In this document: piece by piece, positions 34,355-45,403 of the stretch
Layout of the letters: every line of letters starts with the position of its first letter
Position numbering within the stretch: position 1 is the stretch's first letter
Source of the DNA: Polyodon spathula
Lineage: Eukaryota > Chordata > Actinopteri > Acipenseriformes > Polyodontidae
Reading direction: 5' to 3'
Assembly (NCBI RefSeq): GCF_017654505.1
Contig: NC_054537.1
Coordinates: 68,124,645 to 68,188,644 of the forward strand
Length of the DNA: 64,000 nucleotides
Made by a program: the position numbers and the translations under genes
Notes under the pieces: model-generated
Database searches by the model: none
Told to the model about the DNA's origin: nothing
The model's input: the letters and a program-made list of their open reading frames with translations, nothing else

Positions 34355-36240
34355 CAAGTGGATTTAATATTACATTGTGACTAAGAGCAGAAACATTGGG
34401 CTAAACTCCTTCCCTACCTAATGTTTTCAGTGAGAGAGGTGCCTGAGAGTTTGGCTGGGTTTTCTCCCTTTGAACTGCTGTACAGGAGACAACCCTGAGG
34501 TGTCCTTGATCTTGTGAAAGAAGGGTAGAAAGAGCAAAATAAGAGTTCTAAAAACAGTCAAATATGTAATAATGTTGGGAGACCATCTGAAATTGGTTGG
34601 TCGTTTGATGCACGAGAACTTAAAACTAGCTCAGCATCATCAAGAGCAACAGTACAACAAACAAGCACAGGTTATGATTATTGTTGCGATTTCCCACTTT
34701 GGAATCTAAACTGTATGCTAAGTGGCAGGGACCATATGAGGTGATGTGGGGAATTGGTAATGTAAACTATGAGATTAGACTGCCTGATCACCACCATGAA
34801 ATCCAAATTTATCATATTAATTTGCGTAAAACCCTGGAAAGAAAGGGAGGCCTTGTTTATAGCTAATGACAGTTTAGAAGAGGATTTTGGTCCCACTGTC
34901 AATCCACCTGCTACAATTAACATTCCGATGGCGGAACAGTTACTTCATGATCAGAATTATGAGCTCCACTAGTTTGTGAAAAGGTTTTGTGATGTTTATT
35001 ACTAAACATGCTATTTTTACTACAATTCAAGGTGAGGGAGAGACAGTACCAGATCCCAGAAAGCTGCAGAAGTCATGTCAGCAAGGAGGTGGGGGATATG
35101 CTCGAGATTGGAGTCATTGAGCCTTCCTGGAGCAAGTGGTGCAGTCTGATCATGATAGTGTCCAAAAAGGACGGTTCCACTCAGTTATGGGTGGTCTTTA
35201 GAAAGGTCAATGTCATCTCCAAGTTTGATACATATCCCATGCCCACAGTAGACAAACTCCTCTGCCGTCTAAGAAAGGTGAGGTTAATCTCGACTTTGGA
35301 TCTGACAAAGGGATACTGGCAAATTCCACTAACAGAGCTTGCAAGAGAAAACTGCTTTCTCTACCCCATATGACTTGTTCCATTTTCGGACCATGCCCTT
35401 TGGGTTGCATGGAGTCCCGACCATCTTTCAGAGACTGATGGACCAGATCCAGTGATTTTTAGCTCTACCTGGAGAGAGCATATTATTAGACTTTTGGCAG
35501 TCCTACAGTCTAAGGGAGGCGATGTTGGCGGCTAATCTGGGCAAGTGTGCATTTCGCAAACAAGAAACCCAATATCTCGGCTACAGTATGGGTAGTGGGT
35601 GGGTAAAGACGATCTCCTCTAAAGTCCAGGCTTTGGTGGAAACGGCAATCCCGAAAACCAAGTCACAGGTGAGATCACTATTGGGGTTAGCCGGCTATTA
35701 TCACCATTTGGTCCCCAAGTATGCCACCATAGTTAACCCCCAGGTAGATCTCACCAAAAAGATGGCTCCAAAAATAGTTGAGTGGACAGGGAAATGTCAG
35801 GGGTCCTTTGATACAATTAAAAGGAGACTTTGCCAGGCCCGAGCTCTAATATCATCTGATTTCAGCAAAGAATTTATCCTCCAGACTGATGCCTCCCAGA
35901 TTGGTCTGGGGACAGTCGTGTCCCAACAAATTGACTGAGTAGGACACCATATTTTTTATATGAGCAAGAAAATGGCAACTAGAGAGATTAACTATGTCAC
36001 TGAGAAGGAGTGTTACGCCATCAAGTGGACCACTCACTCTCTTCGCTGTTACCTGTTGGGATGTTCCTTCTCTGTTGTCACAGACCATGTCCCTTTAAAA
36101 TGGTTACACATGATGAAGAACAACAATGCCTGGATAACTCGTGGTATTTGACGCTGCAGCCCTTCCACTACACAGGGTAAGGCACACCAAAATGCAGATT
36201 TTTTTTTCATGGAAGGGGGGTCCATTAGGTGACAGAGTAG
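34355..36240 (+). pseudogene. Gmr1-like Ty3/gypsy retrotransposon pol: IN, RT, RNase H (decayed)
   Basis: Domains in order on the plus strand. Integrase C-terminal half: WAKLLPYLMFSVREVPESLA and SPFELLYRRQP (about 34395-34495), then ESKLYAKWQGPYEVM and NYEIRLPDHH with IYHINLRKTL (34700-34835), the post-core domain. RT: YQIPESCRSHVSKEVGDMLE (from about 35050), GVIEPSWSKW, STLDLTKGYWQIPL (about 35300-35340). RNase H: LGKCAFRKQETQYLGYSMG, LLGLAGYYHHLVPKYA, FILQTDASQIGLGTVVSQ with the catalytic-type TDAS (about 35870-35935), NYVTEKECYAIKW and VVTDHVPLKWLHMMK. Between MDQI (about 35450) and FSSTWREHI the YIDD catalytic loop is deleted. Stops at 34977 and 35453 and frameshifts near 35370 and 35936 confirm a pseudogene. 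Integrase precedes RT, as in Gmr1-like elements, and the element is 5' truncated. Confidence 0.85.
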
Positions 36241-36278
36241 GCCAAGTGTTCCTTTGGCATCACTCTGAGGGTGAGATA

Positions 36279-36699
36279 TGTGACAGAGAGAGATGGAATT
36301 TGAGCTGTAAATCTCCCTCCCGACCAGAAAGGGCACTGTTTAAGGTGGGTGGTATGCTTCCCTATAGACGGGCTGACTCGACAGTACTGAACAACTCAAT
36401 TGTGATCAGCTGCGGGGCAGATAGCAATTGGCTAGACCCGGGTGCCGGGCTGATCACAGGGAGGAGTTTGGTTGTACAAAGGGGAAGCACCACCTCGTGT
36501 CACGTACCCCTATGGACCGACCATGCTACGGGCTGTTATTTTCATTTTGGGACTGTAACCCACTGTAGTAACCCCGGTATACCATATGTGGTAAAGGGCT
36601 GATTTATTATGTAATTGTTTAATAAACACGGATGTTTTGCCCTAAAAAGTACTGTTTGGACATTGCACTCTGTACCCACACCATTCACTTCCTGACACA
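36279..36699 (+). mobile_element. 3' LTR of the Gmr1-like element
   Basis: Begins TGTGACAGAGAGAGATGG about 40 bases after the RNase H tail (HTKMQIFFSWKGG) and ends CACTTCCTGACACA, giving the TG...CA ends of an LTR. A polyadenylation-like AATAAA lies at about 36621. A perfect 10-base inverted repeat, TGTGATCAGC at 36401-36410 and GCTGATCACA at 36449-36458, lies in the presumed U3. No 5' LTR copy was found upstream, which agrees with truncation, so the 3' end has no partner for checking the target duplication. The 153-codon frame at 36141-36602 runs from pol debris into this LTR and is not a gene. Confidence 0.65.
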
Positions 36700-36985
36700 T
36701 GTTATACAGACCAAGTTACAAAATTAAAGTTAAACAACGACGCAATTGGGAATATTCTTCTTTTACTAACTTGACTGTTTTTGCACTGAAGCTATGGATG
36801 TTGCTAAAGCCAGTGTTGTTTTATCCAGACACAGTTTCGGTAATGTTGCTTTGCAGGTAATGTGTCTGAACTCAGGATTTTGTCTTCCAATTTACAGGGG
36901 AGGAAGACATTTATTGAGACATGTATCAAGCATTTCCGATGGTGTTAAAGCCACAGTGCTGAGTTTACGCCAGCCTTAAAATTGC
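36700..36985. other. Non-coding, nothing recognised
   Basis: The 61-codon frame at 36794-36979 has no recognisable domain. Confidence 0.5.
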
Positions 36986-36989
36986 TCTG

Positions 36990-37210
36990 TATGTATCATG
37001 CCACTTTTAGTTAAGTTAAGGCTGTGTTACAGGGCTTAGGTGTCCTGTAATGTGGCCGGGCGTCTGAGAGCTTGCCTGTAAGCTGCCCAGAGCTGCATTG
37101 CCCTCTAACTCTGTAGCTCTGAGGTGGCTGCATGGTGGGCCTGCAGTGTTAAAAAGAAGCGGTCGGTTGCCGGGCAAATAAAGCAACCTTGCATGCCAAA
37201 TAAAGCAACA
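36990..37210 (+). repeat. SINE-like GC-richer interspersed repeat
   Basis: A compact block of about 150 bases (from GGCTGTGTTACAGGGC near 37020 to AGCGGTCGGTTGCCGGGC near 37175), clearly GC-richer than its flanks. It ends in two near-identical 13-base units, CAAATAAAGCAAC, at about 37175-37187 and 37197-37209. The motif GGTGGCTGCATGGTG followed by CAGTGTTAAAAAGAAGCGG resembles a repeat I associate with sturgeon/paddlefish sequences. That recollection is unverified. No pol III boxes could be placed convincingly. Confidence 0.45.
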
Positions 37211-37722
37211 TTTTCAAGCTTTGTAAAACTTTAAAACTTATGTTGACACATCAGTTAAAATGACTGTGTAATTTATAGCTTATTTTGCTGCCTCTAATCC
37301 CAAAATATTAAACACAGGCGTAACGTTAACTGCAAACCTGAAATGACAAAAATGAAGCTTAGAAATGTACACTGTGAGAAATTCATCAATCATAAAGACG
37401 GTATTTGTTTGACCCCGTTGTCGTAGTAACCAAATGCATGGCATTGAGCCGGACCGTGTAGAGCTACTGTAGCACTGCTTCTACTTGATAAAAATATGAA
37501 ATCAACAGGGCAGGTGAAAAGTACAGTAATGTAAAATACTGTAAGGAAAATAAAATATATATTTTTTACTGTTGGCAGCCAAATACACGATTCCCGTGAA
37601 ATTAGTGATATTGTGAATGTTCAGCGACATTTCTTACGACGGAGAGTTCAGGCTCCTAACTTTTCTGAACAACCCAGGAACAGAAGGACAGTACTGAGAA
37701 GAAGGGAGAGTATTTAGGGTCT
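37211..37722. other. Non-coding, nothing recognised
   Basis: Mixed composition with a few CpG-containing patches (CCCCGTTGTCGTAG, GAGCCGGACCGTG). No coding frame. Confidence 0.5.
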
Positions 37723-38214
37723 TGTGGTAGTGTCCTGGTATACTTGCCTCATGCGGCCGAGGAGAACACACAAGAGACTGAGGTAGAAAGATTGACGTTG
37801 TTACACCGACACAGGCGCACGGGATTTAATTAATAAACACAAACAAAAAGTAAACAGTAATGTCATGTGACGCTCCCAACCATGGTAGCACACATAGGAC
37901 GATACAAGACTGTAGAAACACTCAAAATAAAATACAATATGACAAACTATAAATCAAAGGTGCCGTGAAAACGTTGCAGCAGCCCCGATCATAGTGATCG
38001 CTATGTTTTTATACTGACGCTCCGCTGAGACTCGCCCACCTGCCTGCTGGAACAGCTGATTGCATTCAGCTGCTGCTCCACGCAGACAGGTAAATCTACC
38101 CTGGAGGAGCGCCACAGCAGCTAAACAGTAAATTAAATCAATCTATTAACAATTAACCCCAAAACATACAATAAACTGCATATTTCCCATGTGCAGGGCT
38201 TCTGCCCTGTCACA
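37723..38214 (-). mobile_element. Solo LTR with perfect 5-base target duplication
   Basis: The unit runs TGTGGTAGTGTCC...CCCTGTCACA on the plus strand (492 bases) and has GGTCT on both sides (37718-37722 and 38215-38219). On the minus strand it begins TGTGACAGGGCAGAAG, has a TATA box GTATAAAAA (plus-strand 38006-38014), then a TTTATTAATTAAAT polyadenylation-like region near 37828-37845, and ends GGACACTACCACA. This gives a clean U3-R-U5 layout. Just upstream of the TATA box is a strong imperfect hairpin: arm 38039-38059 (CCTGCCTGCTGGAACAGCTG...) pairs with 38066-38090. No internal region remains, so it arose by LTR-LTR recombination. Superfamily unassigned. Confidence 0.82.
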
Positions 38215-38219
38215 GGTCT

Positions 38220-39149
38220 GCATTACACTTTTTGATCTCCCTGAGCATGAACTTATAGCTTGATACTGGCTATTTACAATTCTTTGTATTGGTTGTATAA
38301 TAAACTTGGGTCATTATATCCTTTTATTGTATATTTGGTTTTATCCGTAGTATAATAATAATATAATATAAAGTCAAGACACATCATTGCCTCTCCAGAT
38401 GACCTACCCATTGTTCAATTGAGGTAGCCCATTTGGAGAGGAGGCGCTATTTTTCAGATTGCACTGTTAGCCTCGGCTACTATGGCCCATTTATATGGGT
38501 TCACAACACCGGCTCAGCGGAATTTTCGCATTTAAATGTGCTAGCTTACTCCATGCCTTACACCGTGCAGAATAATAGCTTCTCAGCTCACAAATTAAGT
38601 TCAGGTTGCATGAACTAAAAAACAGCAATAATTAAAAAAAACAAAAAAAAAACAAAAACAAAACAGGAACATCATAAAAAAGATCAGACTCAGTCCTCCC
38701 AACTTACCTCATATTAAATATAGTACTGTTATCAGGAAAGCATTACCTAGTTATATATACAAATTGACAAATCAAAGTGAGGACTAAATTAAAAAAATGA
38801 AAGTAGTTTATTAATTTTGTACTGTATCACAGCATGTTTTGTTAAACAGAAAAAAAAACAGCAAATGTACTTTTCTACTACTAAAATAACCTACTCTTAT
38901 AAATTAATATGTTGAAGTTATTGAACAATAATGAAAATAGTAACATAGAGATAGAGAGCTATGGTCAGCTATTTTACATCATATATTACTGACTGACAGG
39001 TAACACAACAGTGACATTATGTTGTAATTAGACAGATTCTTAATTTAATGGCATTTGAGATAATAGCATGTTATGGTCTGCCACTGGTTGTTTGTTTCAA
39101 TCAACCGCCCTCATTCTTCAGTTTGTTTCCTTATTATGATGTGTATTTG
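38220..39149. other. Non-coding, nothing recognised
   Basis: AT-rich, with an A/C-rich run near 38630-38665. Confidence 0.55.
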
Positions 39150-39560
39150 TCCGGGGCCCCACAGACCCCATCGTAGTCGTAGTGGTTTTTTTTTCTTTTC
39201 TTTTTTGTCACGCAAGTTGCACCTCCTCCTCCTCCTCCTGTGATTCTAATTCTGCACTCAGTCAATAGGGTCTCAGAGCATGAGGCGTATCATTGGGACT
39301 GAAAACTGCTAACAGCCAGACCTTTTCAAGCCCGATGGAAGTGGTGCCACTTGAGGTGGACGTGGCTGGCTTGCCAGTTCCTGGCCACTGACTGTGTTTG
39401 CTATGCGATGCATTCAGCGGCAGTGTCGTCCCATTGTTCCTGCCTGCGGCGTTTTCTTCCTCGGCCAGTCGCAGGCCTTGCATGGCTGAGCAGGTGCCCT
39501 CAGAGGAGTAGCCGAGCAGAAAACTTCCACCTTTTTGCCATTTCTCACATTTAATTATTT
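39150..39560. other. GC-rich block of unknown origin
   Basis: A 400-base patch with several CpGs, a (CCT)n run at about 39224-39239, and open frames on both strands (39262-39483 minus, 73 codons; 39351-39554 plus, 67 codons). Neither frame shows a domain I recognise. It could be an old retroelement or pseudogene exon, or an unmethylated regulatory patch. Confidence 0.4.
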
Positions 39561-40287
39561 GATTTCCCCTTTTTCAGTGGTCAGCCAAAGAATGAAATTA
39601 CACCACACGCCCTGTTGCTGTAGAGAGTTGCTGTTTGTTTTTGATAAAGCCACTGGTTGGGGGAACAATTGGAAACCTCCTTGCTTCACATCAGATATTA
39701 AACCTTCTGAACAAGTGCAAGTGTTCTGTGGATGTTCAATGGAGAGTCAATGAGGACTAGATTTGTGCTATGTCACTGTGGCATTTCACAAAAGGGAAAT
39801 CTTTATTTGGCACCTTGTCTCTGTTGCCTGGAGAAAGTCCCTAAGGACAGTAGGCAGGGTGAATATTGATAGAGAAAGATTTGCAGTATTAACTGTATTT
39901 ACACAAACATCTTGGATGTAAACCTGCTGCTGATACTTCCTTCGAAGAGGAAAGTAGTTCCGATAAAAAAGACCGGTGATAGGAGCAGAGGCAGATGGAT
40001 GATTGGCTAAATACGTTAAACTGTGACTCCTTGGGAAAACTAATAGCTAATACTATACATACAGTAAAAGTAACAATCCCAAAACTCTGTTTCAGGAAAA
40101 TATAAAATATGTTTCCAAAATATTTAGAAACATTTAACTTTATCTGTACAGTCTATTTACATATTTGTTACAAATTAAATACATGTTAAGTAGAAATAAT
40201 GACAAAGTTATTATGCTAATTACAATGTACTTAATATGTAAATCATTTTGCAAGATTTATGCAAGTACACAATTGTATCAGAAAAGG
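39561..40287. other. Non-coding, nothing recognised
   Basis: AT-rich unique-looking sequence. Confidence 0.55.
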
Positions 40288-40334
40288 GCTAGGATTAGGG
40301 TCAGGGTTAGGGTTAGGGGGGTTCGGGTTAGGGT
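40288..40334 (+). repeat. Interstitial telomeric repeat (TTAGGG type)
   Basis: Within 47 bases are four exact TTAGGG units and several variants (TCAGGG, CTAGGA, GTTCGGG). The vertebrate telomere unit is TTAGGG. Short interstitial tracts like this are usually scars of break repair by telomerase or end joining. Confidence 0.7.
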
Positions 40335-41038
40335 AATATTGTGCAAAAAGACATATTAAGTATATTGTGACTACAAATAACGTAGTAATTATGTATAAGT
40401 ACACCTTTATTTACTAAGTAACTACTACACAGCAATTGGAGATATTTTATATAAAGTGTTACTCATCCCTCCTCCAAAAAAAACAAATACAGGTACCTCA
40501 GTTGACAGTGTTTACATACTTAAAAGTCTTAGTTCCCTTGAAATTGTTACTAATTCAAGGATCCTTTAAGGTATGCCTAGAGTACTTCAGAGACATCTGC
40601 TCACTATATATGTGACGCTGTTTTATCAATATACATCATAGCACATTCAAATGCAGCTGTTAATCTTTTGTAGACTGTTAATATTTTAAATTGTGTTATT
40701 TATGTTAATGGTTGGTTTAAATTATTGTACATTTTGCTAGGTGATCACTAATTGATTTGTTTATTGTGTGTTTGGCACACACACTGAGAAAAATACCAAA
40801 AATTGAAACTTAAATTATCATAAGGGTTTTTCTTTAACAAATACTACCAGCAATACAACTCATTAGTGCAATGTTTTTGTATCTGTCTGAATTTGTGGGA
40901 TTTGTCAAATTCGGGGATATATGAGACTGAACTTGGTACCTTGGAGTACCCTGTGAAAATCCAACATCTTTATCGAATTTATTTTTGGCATGGGGCTGTT
41001 TTTTGTATCGTTTGGTACCTTTTTAAAAACCCATAAAT
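40335..41038. other. Non-coding, nothing recognised
   Basis: AT-rich sequence without coding or mobile-element signature. Confidence 0.55.
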
Positions 41039-41039
41039 A

Positions 41040-41121
<82 letters not shown>
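41039..41121. repeat. A homopolymer plus (TA)n microsatellite
   Basis: About 19 A followed by about 32 TA units. This composition suggests the tail of an older retroposon, but no body was recognised. Confidence 0.93.
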
Positions 41122-41124
<3 letters not shown>

Positions 41125-41637
41125 ACTAAGACATACTTTACTGGATGTATCTCTACAGTTCACAGGACATTGCAAAATTAATCTTCCAATATCACTGCAA
41201 ATTATTATTACACATCTAGAGTTTTTACAAACAATATTTCTTCACTTACCTAAAACTTTTTAAAACTGTAAATAACCTGTTGAAACCAAACCACTTTGCC
41301 AGTAAGTAGATAGTCGCTGCAGTCGCTTGTCTGCTAACAAATTAGGCAATTCAACTTATATTCTGTGTTGCTGATCAAAATACAGTTCACACTAAAATAA
41401 AATATACTGACTGTCTTACATTTTGTACAACTATGCATAAGTCGACCAAACTGTGTATTAGTGTAGTTTTATTTTCCTAAGAAAACCTTTTCAGACATTT
41501 TAACATGCACTGAATTGTAGGAATTCAGGGAACCTAAGGTTGATTTTTTTTTTTTTTTTTTTTTTCATGATAATCCCAGGGATTGTTTTAAGTGGTTCAG
41601 ATCTATACCTTAGGTTTAAGCCAACTTTGTTGATAAA
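41122..41637. other. Non-coding, nothing recognised
   Basis: AT-rich, ending in a T tract at about 41546-41566. Confidence 0.55.
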
Positions 41638-41639
41638 AT

Positions 41640-41960
41640 GTGGTACAGATTTCAAACAAGAGGCCTTCATAAGTCATCTGGTATTTCCTGTCCAGAGCCT
41701 GTTTCTTCTTTAACTCCAGAATCCACTTTGTCAGGACACAACAGTCTGGTAACAGAATGTGCATCTTTGCTACAGAGTCGATGGGAACGGGCTAGAAAAT
41801 TAACCCTCTATGTTTTGGTGATAACCTTTGAAAATGACCTAATTAGGCGATTAAGTCATTAGAGGGATATGTGCATTTCAAAAGCCCCCAATGAGCCACT
41901 GAAATTAGAGGAGATAAAGACAAGATTGCCTATTTCTTTTTAGGCTGAATGGTAATTAAT
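41640..41960. promoter_or_regulatory. Candidate conserved non-coding element
   Basis: Complex sequence without simple repeats and with clustered homeodomain-type cores: GACCTAATTAGGCGATTAAG, GAATGGTAATTAATCC, AAATTAACC. CCTAATTAGG is a perfect 10-base palindrome. A 74-codon frame at 41638-41862 has no recognised domain. The enhancer reading is inference from texture. Confidence 0.35.
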
Positions 41961-43276
41961 CCATTTAACTCAAGCTAACGATGCTTCAGACAACAAAAAA
42001 AGGAAAGGCTGGAGTAGATTACTTTACAGGAGAGCCCTTTGAAATATATACAAGAATGACAACTGAGTCATTCTTTCTCTTATGTACATAAAGCCAATTT
42101 TCCCATCTACAAGAGTTAAAATTATGTAGACAAGGAATGGAACAGTGGAGTTACAATGATGGCTTGTTGTTCTGACTTCAGCTAATCTAATGTCCTTGAA
42201 ATTCAATATGGTTTACATGGCATTTTAGTCTTTGTCTTTATAATTTCAATTCACAATGCCAGAAATCTTACAGTCTAACAGAAATGGATAAATGTGCCTA
42301 CGACAATTACAGATTACAAAAATCACATTCTAATTTGCTATTATGTTACACTGATAAAATATCATCACATACTTAGCGAGCAGATGCCTCTTTAGTACTC
42401 TAGGAATACCTTATAGGATAATTGAATTAGTAACAATTTTCAAGGGGACTAAGACTTTTTTTTGTTCAAATATTCCGTTTTAGTTGTTTTAGCTTTTCAT
42501 CAAAATGATCAGGTTTTGAAAAGCTTCAGTGAACATGAATAAGCCTATTTAGCTTGTCTGGCTTTCTATGAAAGTTACAATGTACAGTATATGCTGTTGT
42601 GTACTTTCTAAAAGTGTTTAGAACAGAACTTTTGTATGGATTTATTTAGGCATTAGTGTAGTAAAGTATAAATTCAGGCTTAAAATATTCTCATTAAATT
42701 AGTCGAATACCATAAAAAAAAGTTTATTTTTTATTTGTATTGACCCAATATTATTTAGTTCTTCCTCATGTCCCAGTAGTGCCCACTTATAAATCAAGTC
42801 TCATCTTTTTAAAAAGAAAGCAGTCTACTTCTTTCACTGTTCCCTTAATACCGTGTGTCATCTTGGTTGCCCAGCTACATCTGTTCAAGGATATTTGCAG
42901 TGCTTAGTGTAGGGTTAAAACGATTGCTCCTGAAGAAAGAAAAAAAAAAAACAATGGAAGTATTTAAAACAATTTCCCCAATTAACCATTTATTACAGGG
43001 AGTCAACATGTAGCAACTTATGATGAAAAAAGTTTAGCCTGTTCTATGCATCCTCCTTCAAACTGTTGCTATAATACTGTACTATATAGTACTATATAGT
43101 ACTACTTGGGCATATCAGTCGCTTTAACTTGTATGGCTGTTGGAAGAATGACTGACAATCAGAATTACATTCTTGAAGCTATCTTAAATGTAATTTACGT
43201 CATTCTTGAAAAAAGAAAAACAACCATCACAGCAAATGTTATACAGTAGATATATAGTGCTCGAGATAGAAATAAA
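41961..43276. other. Non-coding, nothing recognised
   Basis: Contains a short self-complementary tandem, GTACTATATA, repeated twice near 43079-43102. No gene. Confidence 0.5.
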
Positions 43277-43416
43277 ATACTGTAAAAACCTTTTTATAAG
43301 TCTATTTTCTACGTATTTTTAGGGGGTCCTAAAAAGGGGGGAGCGACTTATACATCGGTGTAACCTAAAGGCTTTTTCCTTTTATTGTTATCATTTTAGG
43401 GGGGGGGGGGGGTGGG

Positions 43417-43454
<38 letters not shown>

Positions 43455-43472
43455 TTCACTAGTTTTTATGGT
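43277..43472 (+). mobile_element. Small MITE (copy A) carrying long G runs
   Basis: The left end reads TACTGTAAAAACCTTTTTAT and the right end AGTTTTTATGGTA, roughly inverted with TA-type ends. Inside, AAAAAGGGGGGAGCGACTT is an exact inverse match to 44.67 kb (copy B). G runs of 14 and about 32 (43399-43412, 43419-43451) expand the interior. The element looks like a pogo/Tigger-type MITE, but this is a tentative family call. Confidence 0.45.
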
Positions 43473-44630
43473 ACACATACTTTGGAAATAGCCACCCTTC
43501 TTATGTTTTCTTGCTTTTTTTGTAGGAGTTTCTGTTCTGTTTGGTTTTTACAAGTTTTGCTCATTGTTGGCTGAAGACTTATAAAACTGTATCAAATACC
43601 TAAAACAATAATTGGTTCAGATGTGCAGTATAGGCAGGCCAAATATAAATTATTTCTTTGTAACATTGTAATTGCCACACCCGTGCACAGCTGTGAGATG
43701 ATTATGAGTTGAGTACAGTCTACTTTGCCTTTCCATGCACATGTGGTGCATGCTTTAATGATATTCTATACTTACCAAAAATTGAATAAAAGCACGGTTA
43801 AGTACATTTTGGTTTAAAGAAAACAAAAAATGGAAGCATAATCTGAGAACACAACATGCTCAAAACCTACCCAGTTTTAGCTGCTGTATTTTGGGATACT
43901 TTACAAATAATGGATAAATACAATAATGGATCTTTTCAAAAGAAGAAAAAAAAAACTTTCTGTGAAATATTAGTGAAAATAAACACAAATAACAAGTAAT
44001 AACCAACAATTGCTTTATTATTGGGGCCACACAACTACTGATAATGTTTGAGGTTTATATTACCCAATCAAGTAAAAGTGAAGAGAAAGGTATGGGCTGT
44101 GAACCAGCTACAACAATTCAAAAGCAACAGGTTGCTAGGCAGGCTACACCGGACTCTGAAATGTTCTTAAGCTCTATCTGAACTTTCCACATGCACAAAG
44201 AAAGGGCCTTGTAAGAATTGTGAAGGCCTGAAACACTGTTGTTTGTGGAGGTCATTAAAATGCACTAGACTTCTTCTTATCCTTCAGTCAAGATCCTTCT
44301 TACAATAATACGTTAAACAAGTTTGGGAGAAACAGTCCAGTGCATCTATTCTAATGACTTATTTATTTTTTAATGTAAGTTTTACCAGTGACTTTTAAAC
44401 CTGAGTGACATTTTTTTTTTTTTTTAAAGATAGCAATATGTCAGCAGAATAACAACTAGAAGTGCAATTTTTCTTTCTTTTTTTCATTGATTGAACATTT
44501 ATAGTTGCAGTATATAAAATATAAGCTGTTATGTATCAGCAATAATGGGGGTTCTATATTACTGTACTACTATAAATATTAACTTGGTAGTGTTCAGTTT
44601 ATGATACTCCTGGCTATATTTATGAATAAA
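43473..44630. other. Non-coding, nothing recognised
   Basis: AT-rich unique-looking DNA between the two MITE copies. No transposase frame is present. Confidence 0.5.
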
Positions 44631-44776
44631 GCTACCATAAAAATCCTGGTATAGGTTGCACTGGCGTAAAAGTCGCTCCCCCCTTTTTGAGACTTCAAGT
44701 TTAGGAAAACACAGCAGCCCCCACACCAGCCAGATTTTTATTATTTGCGATTTAAAATAACGTTTTCAAAAATACA
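44631..44776 (-). mobile_element. Small MITE (copy B), inverse of copy A
   Basis: Starts TACCATAAAAATCCTGGTAT and contains AAGTCGCTCCCCCCTTTTT, the exact inverse of copy A at about 43330-43350, followed by a partly matching CGGTG/CACTG and AACCTA/TAGGTT stretch. The right end is near TTTTCAAAAATACAGT. Boundaries are approximate. Confidence 0.45.
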
Positions 44777-44964
44777 GTGGGTCGGGATGACCCCTTTGTC
44801 CCCAACCCTAGGTTATTCAGCTTTCTATCAAATCTCGAGAACCATACACACTTTGGTTTGAGGGAACAAACGTCTACAATAAGGTAGATTATATAAACAA
44901 TCTCAAATTGTTAGAAACTATTCAGTCAAGTAAATTAAAATCATTGTCAATTATTATTATATAT

Positions 44965-44967
44965 AGT

Positions 44968-45024
<57 letters not shown>

Positions 45025-45061
45025 TATATATCGATATTATATCTATATGATATAGATATTG
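44965..45061. repeat. (TA)n microsatellite with palindromic end
   Basis: TA run followed by ATATCGATATTATATCTATA and TGATATAGATAT, strongly self-complementary. Confidence 0.92.
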
Positions 45062-45403
45062 TAGCTATCTGTGCATTTCTATTTATGTACTGTATTCCCT
45101 GTTTGTTTCCATGCTGTGTGTTATTCCCTCCCCACTGTATTCCGCCATTGCTTGTTTACCTTGTGTGTGTGTGTTCCCGTATCATAGACAATAGTTCCAG
45201 CCGCATTGGCTTTTACAAATTCACTGTATTAATTCAAATTTTAAAGAATAGAATTAAACAGTGCTGCTTGCATCAATTAAATAAAAAAGAAAAAAAACTA
45301 TAAACTAAACAGTCCGGCATCTAATAACCAGTAAACAAAACATCTTAGTGTTGCATACGGTGCAGTAAAATTGCTTTACATTTCCAGCTGTAAAAATAAA
45401 GTA

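Noticed and set aside
36141..36602. A 153-codon plus-strand frame, the longest in the window
   Set aside because: Its first part is out-of-frame RNase H tail and the rest lies in the adjacent LTR. No domain is present.
36794..36979. Frame containing an intron-like GTAATG...TTTACAG between two open pieces
   Set aside because: The supposed intron would be about 40 bases, too short for a vertebrate intron, and no protein family is recognisable.
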